Shown in pieces: positions 36,654 through 45,906 of a stretch of DNA of 64,000 nucleotides. Each line of letters begins with the position of its first letter. The first letter of the stretch is position 1. Below the pieces are notes generated by a model. That model saw only the letters and a list, made by a program, of their open reading frames with translations. It had not been told where the DNA came from and ran no database searches. The position numbers and the translations under genes were made by a program. The stretch comes from Halomonas sp. BDJS001 (GTDB lineage Bacteria; Pseudomonadota; Gammaproteobacteria; Pseudomonadales; Halomonadaceae), in contig NZ_CP110535.1 of NCBI RefSeq assembly GCF_026104355.1, forward strand, positions 4,092,001-4,156,000, read 5' to 3'.

Positions 36654-37352
36654 TCAGTGAGCAGGTATGGGAGCACGGGGTGAACGACCACGGGTCAGAA
36701 AATACATCAATCCACTGGCCACTGTCGCCGCCCAGCCTAGCTGCTCTACAGGCACATTGGGCTCTTGGGTCTCCTGGCTACAATCGCAATCAGAAGGCGA
36801 CATTTCTATAACTTTATTTGCATCACCAGCGATTACCGAGTATTCACTCGTCTGATCTTCGTTTGGAGGATCAGGCGGAAACTTCATCTCCACCACTTGC
36901 TTGATATTGTCCTGGGTGGGTGGTCTGGTTGGATCATTCACAATCACAACGTCGGGGCGGCGAATCATTCCCCGACCGCGTTGGAAGGGTGGATGCTCTG
37001 GATCTTCATCCCAGTATTTGCGGATCCAGCCCGGTATCCAGCTATGAGAATGAGTACCTGTCTGGCTATCGAGAATTGGCTGCGGTGGCTCCTTGGTCAT
37101 ATCGTAACTGACCTCAGGCTTGTAAGGGCTGCTTCCACGGAGCACTTCATTCAACTCGCCAAGGCGCTGTGACACGCAGTCTTGCTTAAGATTTTTGCCA
37201 TCCCGGCTAATATTGGGTGTTGAACTGCAATAACAGATAGCAGAGCACAATACTCTCTCATCTTGAGGGTCAAGCCGAGGCTCCGCAATGCGAACGGGGT
37301 TAGTCTCGCCCTCTGGGCTCATAGCACCTTGGGATAAAGGGTGATCGCTCAT
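36654..37352 (-). CDS. VRR-NUC-type nuclease, T6SS effector candidate
   Basis: A 232-residue protein with a PD-(D/E)XK nuclease core: RRPDVVIVND (Asp near residue 132) and VVEMKF (Glu near 155, Lys near 157), as in the VRR-NUC domain of TseV effectors. The N-terminal part is Cys-rich (LCSAICYCSS, a segment common in such effectors). A hydrophobic stretch near the C-terminus (LGWAATVASGLMYFLTRG) may help membrane passage or be exposed only on delivery. It overlaps the PAAR gene by 4 bases and precedes the DUF3396 gene. It would cleave DNA in a recipient cell if delivered. Confidence 0.75.
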   Translation of the reverse strand: MSDHPLSQGAMSPEGETNPVRIAEPRLDPQDERVLCSAICYCSSTPNISRDGKNLKQDCVSQRLGELNEVLRGSSPYKPEVSYDMTKEPPQPILDSQTGTHSHSWIPGWIRKYWDEDPEHPPFQRGRGMIRRPDVVIVNDPTRPPTQDNIKQVVEMKFPPDPPNEDQTSEYSVIAGDANKVIEMSPSDCDCSQETQEPNVPVEQLGWAATVASGLMYFLTRGRSPRAPIPAH

Positions 37353-37864
37353 CTTTCACTTCCCTGGATTAAGTCGATATATATCGTCTCCGCCGCATCA
37401 TGCCTAACCCAAGAGGTCATACCCTCATCATCCGTGGTGTCGAATGCACTCCAACCGCCGCTGGATCTGACTTTAACTCTACGCCCAGCGACGGGTTTAC
37501 CCGTATCCTGATTGATAAGCTGAAAACGACCTGAGTATGGAGCTGTGCTACTACTCAATGGGTTTACGGGGGATGCGCCACCGATAGCAACGTCACCAAT
37601 AATGACTGTTCCCGAACCGCTGATAACGGTGTTACCGTGGGCACCGACACTGCCCAGGGTCGCGGCAGGTTTTCCATTGATTAGCACAGTGGACGAAACC
37701 GCTTGGGTAATCGGGCTGCCACAAGCAGATTTGTCGCCTAGCCTTGCCGCCGACAACCCGTCGTAAAACACATCCGGCGAGCCATCTACCAATGGGTTTG
37801 TGCCGTGTCCTGGCACAGGACACGCGGTAGGATCAGTAATACGTGCTGCTGGCTTTCCACTCAT
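37349..37864 (-). CDS. PAAR-domain T6SS spike-tip protein
   Basis: A 171-residue protein. The PAAR domain occupies about residues 1-105 (KPAARITDPTACPVPGHG, then GDKSACG, INGKPAATLGS, GSGTVIIGDV). A C-terminal beta-sandwich-like extension follows (FQLINQDTGKPVAGRRVKVR...DDEGMTSWV), seen in many effector-carrying PAAR proteins. It should cap the VgrG spike and load the nuclease encoded next, with which it overlaps by 4 bases. No VgrG or other T6SS structural gene is in this window, so it is an orphan effector module. Confidence 0.9.
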   Translation of the reverse strand: MSGKPAARITDPTACPVPGHGTNPLVDGSPDVFYDGLSAARLGDKSACGSPITQAVSSTVLINGKPAATLGSVGAHGNTVISGSGTVIIGDVAIGGASPVNPLSSSTAPYSGRFQLINQDTGKPVAGRRVKVRSSGGWSAFDTTDDEGMTSWVRHDAAETIYIDLIQGSER

Positions 37865-37943
37865 ATTAAAACTCCTTACTCAAACGCCTTTTATTGATCA
37901 ACAAACCAAATAGATAAGAGTGAAGACTGCTCTTCAGACGACA

Positions 37944-40900
37944 TTAACTCTCCTCAGGCCTTACCTTCCCCCACTGTCCAACCCCCTCCGCAATCAAGCT
38001 TAATTGCCGCACCACCAAGGCACCGGTCTCTTCGTTGCCTCCGGTTAGTTGCCGACGTTGGAACTCACGCTTAATCGCTTCCCAGCGCTGTTTTTCTTCC
38101 TCGCTCAAGGTGCCTCTAAGCTCTTTTAGCTTGAGTAGATTCTCTTCGGCGCCCTGGGTTAACAGCTGCGCTTCACCGACGTAATGATCATCAATGATCG
38201 CTTCAAGCTCGTCGTCGCTGAGGATCGGCGACATCTTCTCCGCCAATCGATTCATATTGCGGTAGCTGCCCTGTAGGCGGAACGGAGGCTCGGTGCGGTA
38301 CTCATCGGCCTGGGCGCTGGAGGCGATATACTGCTGATTGACGCGTAGCACAACTTCACGTGCTTTAAACATATTCTTCAGCACCGCGACGATCTCTTCG
38401 CGCTCTGCGGCGCTATAGTCGTGTTCAAAGTCGGTGCTTGGCACCTCGCGGCCCATGGCGATATCAACAAAGCGGTAGAAATCGTCCATACCGCGAGTGG
38501 CCAAAGAGGCGAGCACCGTGTTGGCACTCATGGCATTCTCGATGTAGGAGAGCGCAAACACCTCTTCCATGCCGCTTAATACATCACCCAGGTTATAAAC
38601 GTCGGCGCGGTTGGCCAGCATGTCGGGTACTTTGAACACGTCGCCACTTTCGGTGTAGGGGTTACCCGCCATGGCAATACAGAAGCGCTTACCGCGCATA
38701 TCGTAGGTCTTGGTACGCCCGTTCCAGATACCGTCAACCCGCCGGCTGCCGTCGCATAGCGAGATAAACTTCTGCAAAAACTCCGGGTGAGTATGCTGGA
38801 TATCATCCAGATAGAGCATCACGTTGTTGCCCATTTCAAAGGCGAGGTTGAGCTTGATCAGCTCGGCCCGGGCGGTGGAGTGGGTAGCCGCGTCAGGATC
38901 CAGCGAGGTCACATCATGGCCAAGGCTTGGGCAGTTAATCTTCATAAAGATCAGCCCTAAGCGGTTCGCCACATACTCCATAAGCGTGGTTTTACCGTAG
39001 CCGGGCGGGGAGATCATCATCAGCAAACCGCTATTATCCGTGCGCCGCGTATCTCCCACCGTGCCCATCTGCTTAGCCAGGTTATCGCCGATAATGGGCA
39101 GGTAGCTTTCGGTAATCAGCTTGTTGCGCACAAAGGAGTTGAGCGGCTTGGGCAGGTACTCTTCTAGCCTCAACCGCTCCCGCTGCTCGCGTAAAATCAG
39201 CTGACGACGCTCCTGCAGTGCCGTCCAGTCGCGTATCACGACCTGCTCGTGTTGGCGCAGCCGCTCCTGAAAGTCATCGAGCTGAAGCGATAACTCCTGC
39301 TGTTCTAAGCGCCCGTGCTGCCCCAGCAAACCGGTGACGGTGAAGGCTAGCTCGACATTATGGGTGGCGGTACTTAACCGGTCAGCCGTATTGAGCATAG
39401 CAATCGCTTCAGGCAGGTAGTGTAGCAACGCCTCTTGCTTGGCTTGCCCCGCGTGAGCCTGCAGCCAGTGGGAAGTGATCACCCAGCGGGCGCCGGGGTT
39501 ACCCGCCACCACCGCCAAGGCCTCTTGGAAGTGTGCGTAGTGGCCCTGCTGCTGCATGGAGGTGGTAAAGCTCTCCACCAGGCTGGCAGCGTACTGGGTG
39601 ACCGGAAAACGTTCGCCCTCTTCAGCCAACTGGCGCACTAGAAAGTCGGTGGCACTGCTTATCTCACTCACCGAGCAGTTGATCTGTTGGGCCGATACAA
39701 AGGCACCCAGCTGCGGTTGTACTTCCTGGATCAAGGCGTTTATCAGATCCTCGTTGTTCATAATGCGGCACAGGATACCCGCCGATAGACAGCGTGCACG
39801 CAGATTGCGGGTCGCGTCTTCATCATGAATACGGTCGGCCCAGAACAGCATCGCCAGCGCTCGGGGCAGCGGCCCAAAGCCTAGCAGACCAGCACTTTGG
39901 CGAGCCGGCCACAGGGTGCGTACGATTAACGCGGCGTCGTGGTCGTGGATACCTTTTTCGTAGCTTTCGCGGTAGCGCGGCGAGGCAAAATTGGCAATCT
40001 GACGCTGCAGCTCGCTGAAATCTTCCACATTAATGGGCTTGGCACCAGGCTGCGCCAGTTCACCCATAAAGCGATAGGCAAGGTACTCGGCGCGATAAAC
40101 AGCGGGGCTTTCGGAAGGCAGCAGCATCCCCCAGTAGTCTTTCAGCTCGGTCAACCGCTCGTCTTCCAGTGGCTCGTAATACTGGGTGCCCGTCAGGTGC
40201 AGCATGATGCGCTCTTGGCGCGGCACCAGGGTTAAGTCGAGATGCTGTTGGTTGACGCTGAAGCGGTGACGCGGCCCCAAGCGAATAACATCGCCACCGG
40301 ATTCATAGATATCGGAACGGTCGCGCACGCTACGCATGGCGGCGTCTTGAGAGGAGCGTAGCCGCCCGGCGATATCGTCCGCCTCAAGGTTACCGCCCAT
40401 CTCGCGTAGCTCATCAATCATGCTACGCACTTTGCCCACCATGGCATCGGCAGCAAAGAAGCTATGCAGCTCTTCCAGGGTTTCAAAGCGCTCTGTGCGC
40501 CGCTCCACATTGGCCAGAATCCGCTGGCTGGCGTCCGTTAGGGTAGAGACACGGCGTTGACGCTCATCCTGCAACTGCTGGCGACGGGCTTCGATGCTTT
40601 CGTGGGCGCTTTCACGCTGTTCGAGAATGGTGGTCAAAAACTCATCAAATTCACCGAACTGACTCTCCAGCTCCTGGAGCTGATCGAGCATACGGGTCAT
40701 TAATTGATCGCAGTCATCGGGCTCCCGCAGCGCGCCGACACCATTGGCCAGGCTCTGCTCAAACAGCCGAATCTGGGCCGCAAACTGCGCCTGAGCCTCG
40801 GCACTCCCCTGCTCTCTTAAGCGGATCTCAGCCTCGGAGCGCTGCTGATTAATCGAGGCGTAGATGCTGGAGATATTCTCGGTAATCCGCGTCTGCTCGA

Positions 40901-42863
40901 TAGCATCACCGCCGGACATCGACGACAGCAGCCCTTGGATCATATCCAGGCCAGCGGTCAATTCGCGATAGCGCCCTACACACTCTGCCAGTTGCTGGCG
41001 ATTTTCCGCTTCGCCCACCTGCTCTTTTAGTGCTGCCAGGGTTGCCCGGTAGCCATCCAGCGCTTCTGGCTGAGCAAGAAAGCTAAAGGTCTGCTGGGTC
41101 AACGATTGTTCCGCTTTATCCAGCGCTTGCTCTAACGCCTGCAAGCGCTCTTCATCCAGGTATCGGCGCTCGCGCAGCGCCATTAGCCGTCCACGATGGT
41201 CGCGTAAGTGTTTCAGATAGGTGACGAATAGGTCGGGGGTTTTCCAACTGCTGGGCTTGAGCTCCCGTAGCAGCACTGCCTGCTGTTTCTCAACCTCGTC
41301 TAGCGCCTGGGCTGTCTGGGCACGGATCGCCTGAACTTTCTCATACTCATCGAGCATCAGTTCAGCGGTGTGTTTTAGCTGCTCAAGGGCGGCGTGAATG
41401 GTTTTAAAGTCAGCTTCACCAATCCAGTGGAACTGGTTTAGCGTGCGGTCGACCCGACGAATAATGGCGTTAAAGTGGCGCTCGGACGCCTGCTGCTCGT
41501 TAGCGAGCTGCACAATGCTATTGAGTTCGGCAATGCCGCGCACCAGATCAGGGTTGCCGATCCGTCCTAGTGGCGTGTCGTTGCGCACCGCGTCCTGGGC
41601 ATGGAAGCGCTCCGACATAAAGGGCGTCGCCCATACCTGAATGGGGTGAACCAGCGTCGGCTCATCTTCGGCATAAAAAATTGCCAGATGACCGTTTTCA
41701 AGTATCGCCGCCCCGTGCCCTACCATGGGGGTATCGACCTGCTTGCGGATCAAGTTATAACGGTAAAGCACCACCTGCCCGGTTTGTGGCGCGTAGAAGA
41801 CATACAGAACATCTTCACCGTTTGGCGAGCGCACCATGCGCTTGAAACGCAGATCCTCCTCGGGCACTTCGTAGGTGGTCAGCTCCCCGGTATTCAAATA
41901 GTAGCCCGAGGGAAATATCAGGCCATGATTTTCCGGCAGCTCAACCACCGAACCCGCCATGGCATCAATGCGTTTAACGTGTTGTTCAGCGCGATTGAAA
42001 AGGTAGTAGCGCCACTGCCGCTCATTAAAAGGCAGGATACGAATCAGGATGACAACGCCAAGATCGGCGTATTCAAAGCTGGCATCGTCCAGCGACTGGG
42101 AGTCTGAATCCACGGGGTCGGCGAATACACCCTCTCCGCTGCTGGTGTTGTTCTCGATCTTGAAGGTAATGTTGCCGCGCAGGTTATCAACAAAGACCGC
42201 ATCGAGGATATTCAGGTGGGGCGCACGGCCTTGCTCCTGCATATCCCGACCTGCTGTCTGCCAGGGGAAGGCGAAGCGGTCGGGGAACACCAGATCACGC
42301 TCGCCGCGGTTATCGATATAGCGGCTCACCTCGCCGCTGGCGGCTAATTCCCAGCGGAAGACACGCAGGTCGCTAAGTTTTTCACCTATTTGAAAAGCGA
42401 TCAGCAGCTTGTTGTTCAGGGTGACCAGTTGAACCAGTGTAGCGTGACTGTAGTATTTCTGGAGTTCTTTGAAATCCTGAACAAAGCGGCTCTCGGTGAG
42501 AAAGCTATCCGCCATGGGCGCTTCGCTTAACTCAAGCCCCTCTTCGTCATCTTTGAGGTGATAAAGCGCAAAGATATCGCTCGCCTCAAGCTCTTTGCGC
42601 AACCCCAATTGCACATTGAAGCCAAACAGGATTTGCTCGCCAATGCGCACCATATCGCGGGCAATGGCGTTATTTTCGGTACGTACCCGGGCCCTGCCCA
42701 ACAGCGCCATACTACTGCTACCAAAAACATCCGCCCGGGCTTCGTTCAGTTTACCGATCGAAGTGCCCAATTCGCCGCCCTGGGTTCTCAAGCGCCGCTG
42801 TATTGTCTCGAATGCGGTGCTTTCTCTGACGATGTTTTCAACCGAAGAGTGCTCCTTCGACAT
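37944..42863 (-). CDS. Giant AAA ATPase ('DNA repair ATPase'/DUF3686-type) linked to flotillin
   Basis: A 1639-residue cytosolic protein. The N-terminal half (about 1-440) is mostly beta and propeller-like; a long coiled coil follows (about 480-900). The C-terminal AAA module has Walker A SPPGYGKTT (about residue 1286) and Walker B NNVMLYLDDIQH (about 1347), with GNPYTESGDVFKVPDMLANRADV resembling sensor/arginine-finger regions of MoxR-like ATPases. I chose the ATG at 42863 because AGGA sits 8 bases upstream. It is the last gene of the yqiJ-like/flotillin operon. 'DNA repair' is a database label that I cannot support. The context suggests remodelling linked to membrane domains or envelope stress. 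Confidence 0.82.
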   Translation of the reverse strand: MSKEHSSVENIVRESTAFETIQRRLRTQGGELGTSIGKLNEARADVFGSSSMALLGRARVRTENNAIARDMVRIGEQILFGFNVQLGLRKELEASDIFALYHLKDDEEGLELSEAPMADSFLTESRFVQDFKELQKYYSHATLVQLVTLNNKLLIAFQIGEKLSDLRVFRWELAASGEVSRYIDNRGERDLVFPDRFAFPWQTAGRDMQEQGRAPHLNILDAVFVDNLRGNITFKIENNTSSGEGVFADPVDSDSQSLDDASFEYADLGVVILIRILPFNERQWRYYLFNRAEQHVKRIDAMAGSVVELPENHGLIFPSGYYLNTGELTTYEVPEEDLRFKRMVRSPNGEDVLYVFYAPQTGQVVLYRYNLIRKQVDTPMVGHGAAILENGHLAIFYAEDEPTLVHPIQVWATPFMSERFHAQDAVRNDTPLGRIGNPDLVRGIAELNSIVQLANEQQASERHFNAIIRRVDRTLNQFHWIGEADFKTIHAALEQLKHTAELMLDEYEKVQAIRAQTAQALDEVEKQQAVLLRELKPSSWKTPDLFVTYLKHLRDHRGRLMALRERRYLDEERLQALEQALDKAEQSLTQQTFSFLAQPEALDGYRATLAALKEQVGEAENRQQLAECVGRYRELTAGLDMIQGLLSSMSGGDAIEQTRITENISSIYASINQQRSEAEIRLREQGSAEAQAQFAAQIRLFEQSLANGVGALREPDDCDQLMTRMLDQLQELESQFGEFDEFLTTILEQRESAHESIEARRQQLQDERQRRVSTLTDASQRILANVERRTERFETLEELHSFFAADAMVGKVRSMIDELREMGGNLEADDIAGRLRSSQDAAMRSVRDRSDIYESGGDVIRLGPRHRFSVNQQHLDLTLVPRQERIMLHLTGTQYYEPLEDERLTELKDYWGMLLPSESPAVYRAEYLAYRFMGELAQPGAKPINVEDFSELQRQIANFASPRYRESYEKGIHDHDAALIVRTLWPARQSAGLLGFGPLPRALAMLFWADRIHDEDATRNLRARCLSAGILCRIMNNEDLINALIQEVQPQLGAFVSAQQINCSVSEISSATDFLVRQLAEEGERFPVTQYAASLVESFTTSMQQQGHYAHFQEALAVVAGNPGARWVITSHWLQAHAGQAKQEALLHYLPEAIAMLNTADRLSTATHNVELAFTVTGLLGQHGRLEQQELSLQLDDFQERLRQHEQVVIRDWTALQERRQLILREQRERLRLEEYLPKPLNSFVRNKLITESYLPIIGDNLAKQMGTVGDTRRTDNSGLLMMISPPGYGKTTLMEYVANRLGLIFMKINCPSLGHDVTSLDPDAATHSTARAELIKLNLAFEMGNNVMLYLDDIQHTHPEFLQKFISLCDGSRRVDGIWNGRTKTYDMRGKRFCIAMAGNPYTESGDVFKVPDMLANRADVYNLGDVLSGMEEVFALSYIENAMSANTVLASLATRGMDDFYRFVDIAMGREVPSTDFEHDYSAAEREEIVAVLKNMFKAREVVLRVNQQYIASSAQADEYRTEPPFRLQGSYRNMNRLAEKMSPILSDDELEAIIDDHYVGEAQLLTQGAEENLLKLKELRGTLSEEEKQRWEAIKREFQRRQLTGGNEETGALVVRQLSLIAEGVGQWGKVRPEES

Positions 42864-42900
42864 AGTAGTCATCCTGAAAAAGTGCTCACTAGAAATAGCA

Positions 42901-43014
42901 AAGACCGCAATGGGGTGACGATTGCGGTCTTGGAAAGGTATCACCGGCCGCTTGGAACGACGTAGGCCGAGACTCTCTGCATAGGAGGGAATGCGACTCT
43001 CTGCATAGAGAGTC
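42901..43014 (-). other. Intercistronic hairpins between flotillin and AAA genes
   Basis: Two strong stems lie in the 161-base gap. The first is AAGACCGCAAT/ATTGCGGTCTT (42901-42911, 42921-42931; perfect 11 bp). The second is GACTCTCT-GCAT-AGAGAGTC (42995-43014; perfect 8 bp). GACTCTCTGCATAG is also repeated directly at 42971-42984 and 42995-43008. There is no T-run, so these look like mRNA processing/attenuation elements rather than full terminators. Confidence 0.6.
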
Positions 43015-43024
43015 GCCCTGCCCC

Positions 43025-44962
43025 TTAGGCAGATTCGGAGGCTTTGCCAGCGTCAGCGTTCAGGGCACGATTCGCCAAGCCCGCCAGGGTAGCTTGCAGC
43101 GCTGGTGACTTATCGAGCACACCTTGTACTGCTTTACCGTAGCCCAGGCCGGCGGTGAGTTTTTCAAACACATCGCTGTCGCCACCAATCAGCTCAAACT
43201 TGGCATTTTGCATCGCGGCAGCCATCACTTTGCCGTTCTCCAGCATGCCGATGCGCTGGGCTTCGATTTGCGCCATCACTTCTTTCTCGTGGACTTCCAG
43301 GTTCATACGGAACTCTTCGAAGTGGCGCGCCTCTTCGGACATATTGTCGTAAGCGCGCAGCTTCTCGACCAGGCCATTGGCTTCGGCTTTGGCCATCGCT
43401 TCCCGGGCTTGTGCTTTTGCGGTGCCCAGTTTCTCTTCGCCCATCGCCTCGGCTTCAAGGCGCTGCTCAAGAATACGTACTTCCGCCAAGCCTGCATCTT
43501 CATCGGCTTTCGCATTGGCCGTTTTAACCTCGGCCTGGGCAAAGCCTTCGCTACGCTGGGCGTGGGCACGCGCTTCGAGCACTTGTGCTTCGGCAAGCCC
43601 ATCTGCGGCGGCAAGGGCTTGATGACCGCGCGCCTGCTTCTCTTCTGCCGCAGAACGCTTCTCTGCCGCATCCAGGTCGGCTTGCGCCCGAATAACCGCC
43701 TCTTCCGCTTCCAGTTTGGAACGCTCGAACACAGCTTCCGCTGCACGGACTTCTTTGAGCTTGCGCTCTTCGGCTTCGGCTTGGGCAGCCGTCAGGCGAG
43801 TGACCTTCTGGCGCTCCGCTTCAGCGCGGTTGCGCACATCGTTAATATTCTCTTCTTCTTCCGCCACGCTGCGCTCAACCGCAATACGCTGGCTGGTAAT
43901 TTCGGCAATTTCCTTGCGCTCTTCTTCCAGCGCTTTTTCCATGCCGATTCGTTCAATTTCTACCGCACGCTCACGGTTAACGTCCTCAAGCTCTTTGGCC
44001 TGACGAATCCGCACCTCTTCGATCTGTACCGCACGCTCGCGGGCCTTGGTGGCCATTTCAATCTGGCGCTGTTTGTTCTCTTCGGCAATCGCCAGCTCTT
44101 CGTCGGTTTTAATCCGCGCAGCTTCACTTTTAGCACGCTCCTGCTGGAGCACCTGCTCGGCTTCGGACTGCTCACGCGATTGCAGGCTTTCGATTTCACG
44201 ACGCTGACGCGCTTCGGCATCGGCCTGGGTGCGCTCCAGCTCTAGCGCAGCTTCTCGAGCGGAGACATTCTTGCGCTGAATTTCCAACTCTTGGTCGCGT
44301 TCCAAGCGGTTGGTTTCAACATTGTGGCGGGCGGTAATCTCGGTGATGCATTTGATGCCTTCTGAATCCAGAATATTGTTCGGATCCAGCGAGCTTTTCG
44401 GCGTCTGCTCTAAATAGTCGATGGCGACATCTTCGAGAATATAACCATTGAGGTCTTGGCCAATGGTCTCAACGATGGCGTCTCGGAATTGCTGCCGCTC
44501 TTCGAAGAGCTGCATAAAGTCCATCTTTTTACCGACGGTCTTCAATGCTTCGCTGAACTTGGCATTAAACAGCTCATTAACGGCATCGCGATCCGATGCA
44601 CGGCCGACGCCAACGGATTTAGCAACCCGCAAGACATCCTCTGCAGTGGCATTAACACGCAGGTAAAACGCTACGCTGATGTCAGCACGAAGGTTGTCGC
44701 GGCAGATCAATCCCTCTTTCCCGGTACGGTTCAACTCCAGGGTGATCACCGAGATCTTCATGGTTTCCGAACGGTGAACAACAGGTAGCACCATGGCACC
44801 GGTAAAGTAAACTTTGGGGGTCGTGGAAAGATCATTGACGATCAATGCCTGCCCCTGGTCGATCTTCCGATAAAAGGCTTTAAACAGCGCCAGTATTGCA
44901 AACAGTGCAATAACAAGCGCACTGACAGTAATCAGTAGAGGCATGATCCACGACAAATCCAT
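43025..44962 (-). CDS. Flotillin-family (SPFH/Band 7) protein, YqiK-like
   Basis: A 645-residue membrane-scaffold protein. It has an N-terminal membrane helix (about residues 4-27), an SPFH domain (about 30-200), then a very long Glu/Ala/Arg coiled coil (about 215-550) with repeated AEA/EERK heptads, and a small C-terminal tail. This is the YqiK/FloT layout that oligomerises into inner-membrane platforms. The ATG at 44962 has GCAGGAGA upstream. The YqiJ-like partner lies 23 bases upstream and the AAA gene downstream. Confidence 0.9.
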   Translation of the reverse strand: MDLSWIMPLLITVSALVIALFAILALFKAFYRKIDQGQALIVNDLSTTPKVYFTGAMVLPVVHRSETMKISVITLELNRTGKEGLICRDNLRADISVAFYLRVNATAEDVLRVAKSVGVGRASDRDAVNELFNAKFSEALKTVGKKMDFMQLFEERQQFRDAIVETIGQDLNGYILEDVAIDYLEQTPKSSLDPNNILDSEGIKCITEITARHNVETNRLERDQELEIQRKNVSAREAALELERTQADAEARQRREIESLQSREQSEAEQVLQQERAKSEAARIKTDEELAIAEENKQRQIEMATKARERAVQIEEVRIRQAKELEDVNRERAVEIERIGMEKALEEERKEIAEITSQRIAVERSVAEEEENINDVRNRAEAERQKVTRLTAAQAEAEERKLKEVRAAEAVFERSKLEAEEAVIRAQADLDAAEKRSAAEEKQARGHQALAAADGLAEAQVLEARAHAQRSEGFAQAEVKTANAKADEDAGLAEVRILEQRLEAEAMGEEKLGTAKAQAREAMAKAEANGLVEKLRAYDNMSEEARHFEEFRMNLEVHEKEVMAQIEAQRIGMLENGKVMAAAMQNAKFELIGGDSDVFEKLTAGLGYGKAVQGVLDKSPALQATLAGLANRALNADAGKASESA

Positions 44963-44985
44963 CTTTATCTCCTGCAGCAAGGCAA

Positions 44986-45609
44986 TTAATCGGCTAAGCC
45001 GGCTTCAAAATCTTTCTCAGATACCACCCAGTACGCATCTTCATTAATCAAGTACTGAATGATGATGGCTCGCTCACCCCGCACCAACGCTGAGTCGCTT
45101 CGCACTTGTAAAATCAGATGATCACCATCGATATGGGCATCAGCGCGGCCTTTCTCTTTATCCACTACTGCCGAGCGAACGGTGCATTGCTTACCTGTCA
45201 GACGCTGCTCAATTGGCAGGTGTTGAGCGGGGCGGAATAGGGGTCGTAAAGGGCGAATGAGTAAGGAAGTTGCGATAGTGGCAATCACAAACCCCAGGAT
45301 CAGTACGACGCCATTAAACAGCCACAGCAACACGCCCGGGTTAAGTCGTATGCCCAGCAGCAGCGTTGCGAAGTAGCTAAACAGCCAGCCGGTCAATGCC
45401 AACAGTGTAATCACCAGCGGCAGAGGAACGCCGTGCAAGCCCAGCGTTGCTAGTAAGCCACCAAAATCCAACGCGCCACCATCGCCCTCTACGGCATCGC
45501 TATCGACTAACCCTGATAGCGAAATTAGCCAGTAAATAACGGCGACACTTAGCAAAATCGTAAAAATGACGGTAGGAAAGGTAGTGATAATAGAGATAAA
45601 TAGAGGCAT
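44986..45609 (-). CDS. YqiJ-like membrane protein with OB-fold (NfeD-related)
   Basis: A 207-residue inner-membrane protein. About three hydrophobic segments (residues 7-30, 55-80, 88-115) are followed by a soluble beta domain (about 130-200, LTGKQCTVRSAVVDKEKGRADAHI) like the OB-fold of YqiJ/YuaF/NfeD proteins, which pair with flotillins. The ATG at 45609 gives family length, and CAGGCG lies just upstream. First gene of the operon. Confidence 0.82.
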   Translation of the reverse strand: MPLFISIITTFPTVIFTILLSVAVIYWLISLSGLVDSDAVEGDGGALDFGGLLATLGLHGVPLPLVITLLALTGWLFSYFATLLLGIRLNPGVLLWLFNGVVLILGFVIATIATSLLIRPLRPLFRPAQHLPIEQRLTGKQCTVRSAVVDKEKGRADAHIDGDHLILQVRSDSALVRGERAIIIQYLINEDAYWVVSEKDFEAGLAD

Positions 45610-45906
45610 GCGCCTGAAACCCAGTAAGGCTAAATACAAACGCCATCACTACTGAATGGCGCCATGAGTCATTACCCCTTTCCATTTTGCTGAGAAAGGG
45701 CTCTTATATAAAAAAACAGTCTTCACCCGACGATATTCATTGCTCGGGACTGCAGCTCTGTTAGCAAAACCAAGAAAACCTACAGTATTTCCTCGCAAAA
45801 TCAATTCGGTCAGCGGTTTTTAAGAGATCTCTTACAAAACCAATAGCGAATGTCTTACAAAATCCAACTTTCTCGCCATGCGCACCGGAGATAGCTTACT
45901 CTTTGC
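45610..45906. promoter_or_regulatory. Promoter region of the flotillin operon with 14-bp palindrome
   Basis: This 297-base gap holds no gene. TAAGAGATCTCTTA at 45821-45834 is a perfect palindrome, followed by ACAAAAC. A related half-site TCTTACAAAAT appears at 45853-45863, so TCTTACAAAA occurs twice, 23 bases apart. An AT-rich tract near 45705-45716 (TATATAAAAAAA on the plus strand) lies between palindrome and gene. A regulator is suggested but not identifiable. Confidence 0.45.

Noticed and set aside
36638..36691. Longer start of the DUF3396 protein at ATG 36691
   Set aside because: It overlaps the effector gene and has no ribosome site, whereas GTG 36637 has AGGAGA at proper distance.
42558..44245. 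Long open frames antisense to the flotillin and AAA genes (for example 43124-44245 on the plus strand)
   Set aside because: They mirror the high-GC, Glu/Ala-rich coiled-coil coding sequence, show low-complexity composition, and match no family.
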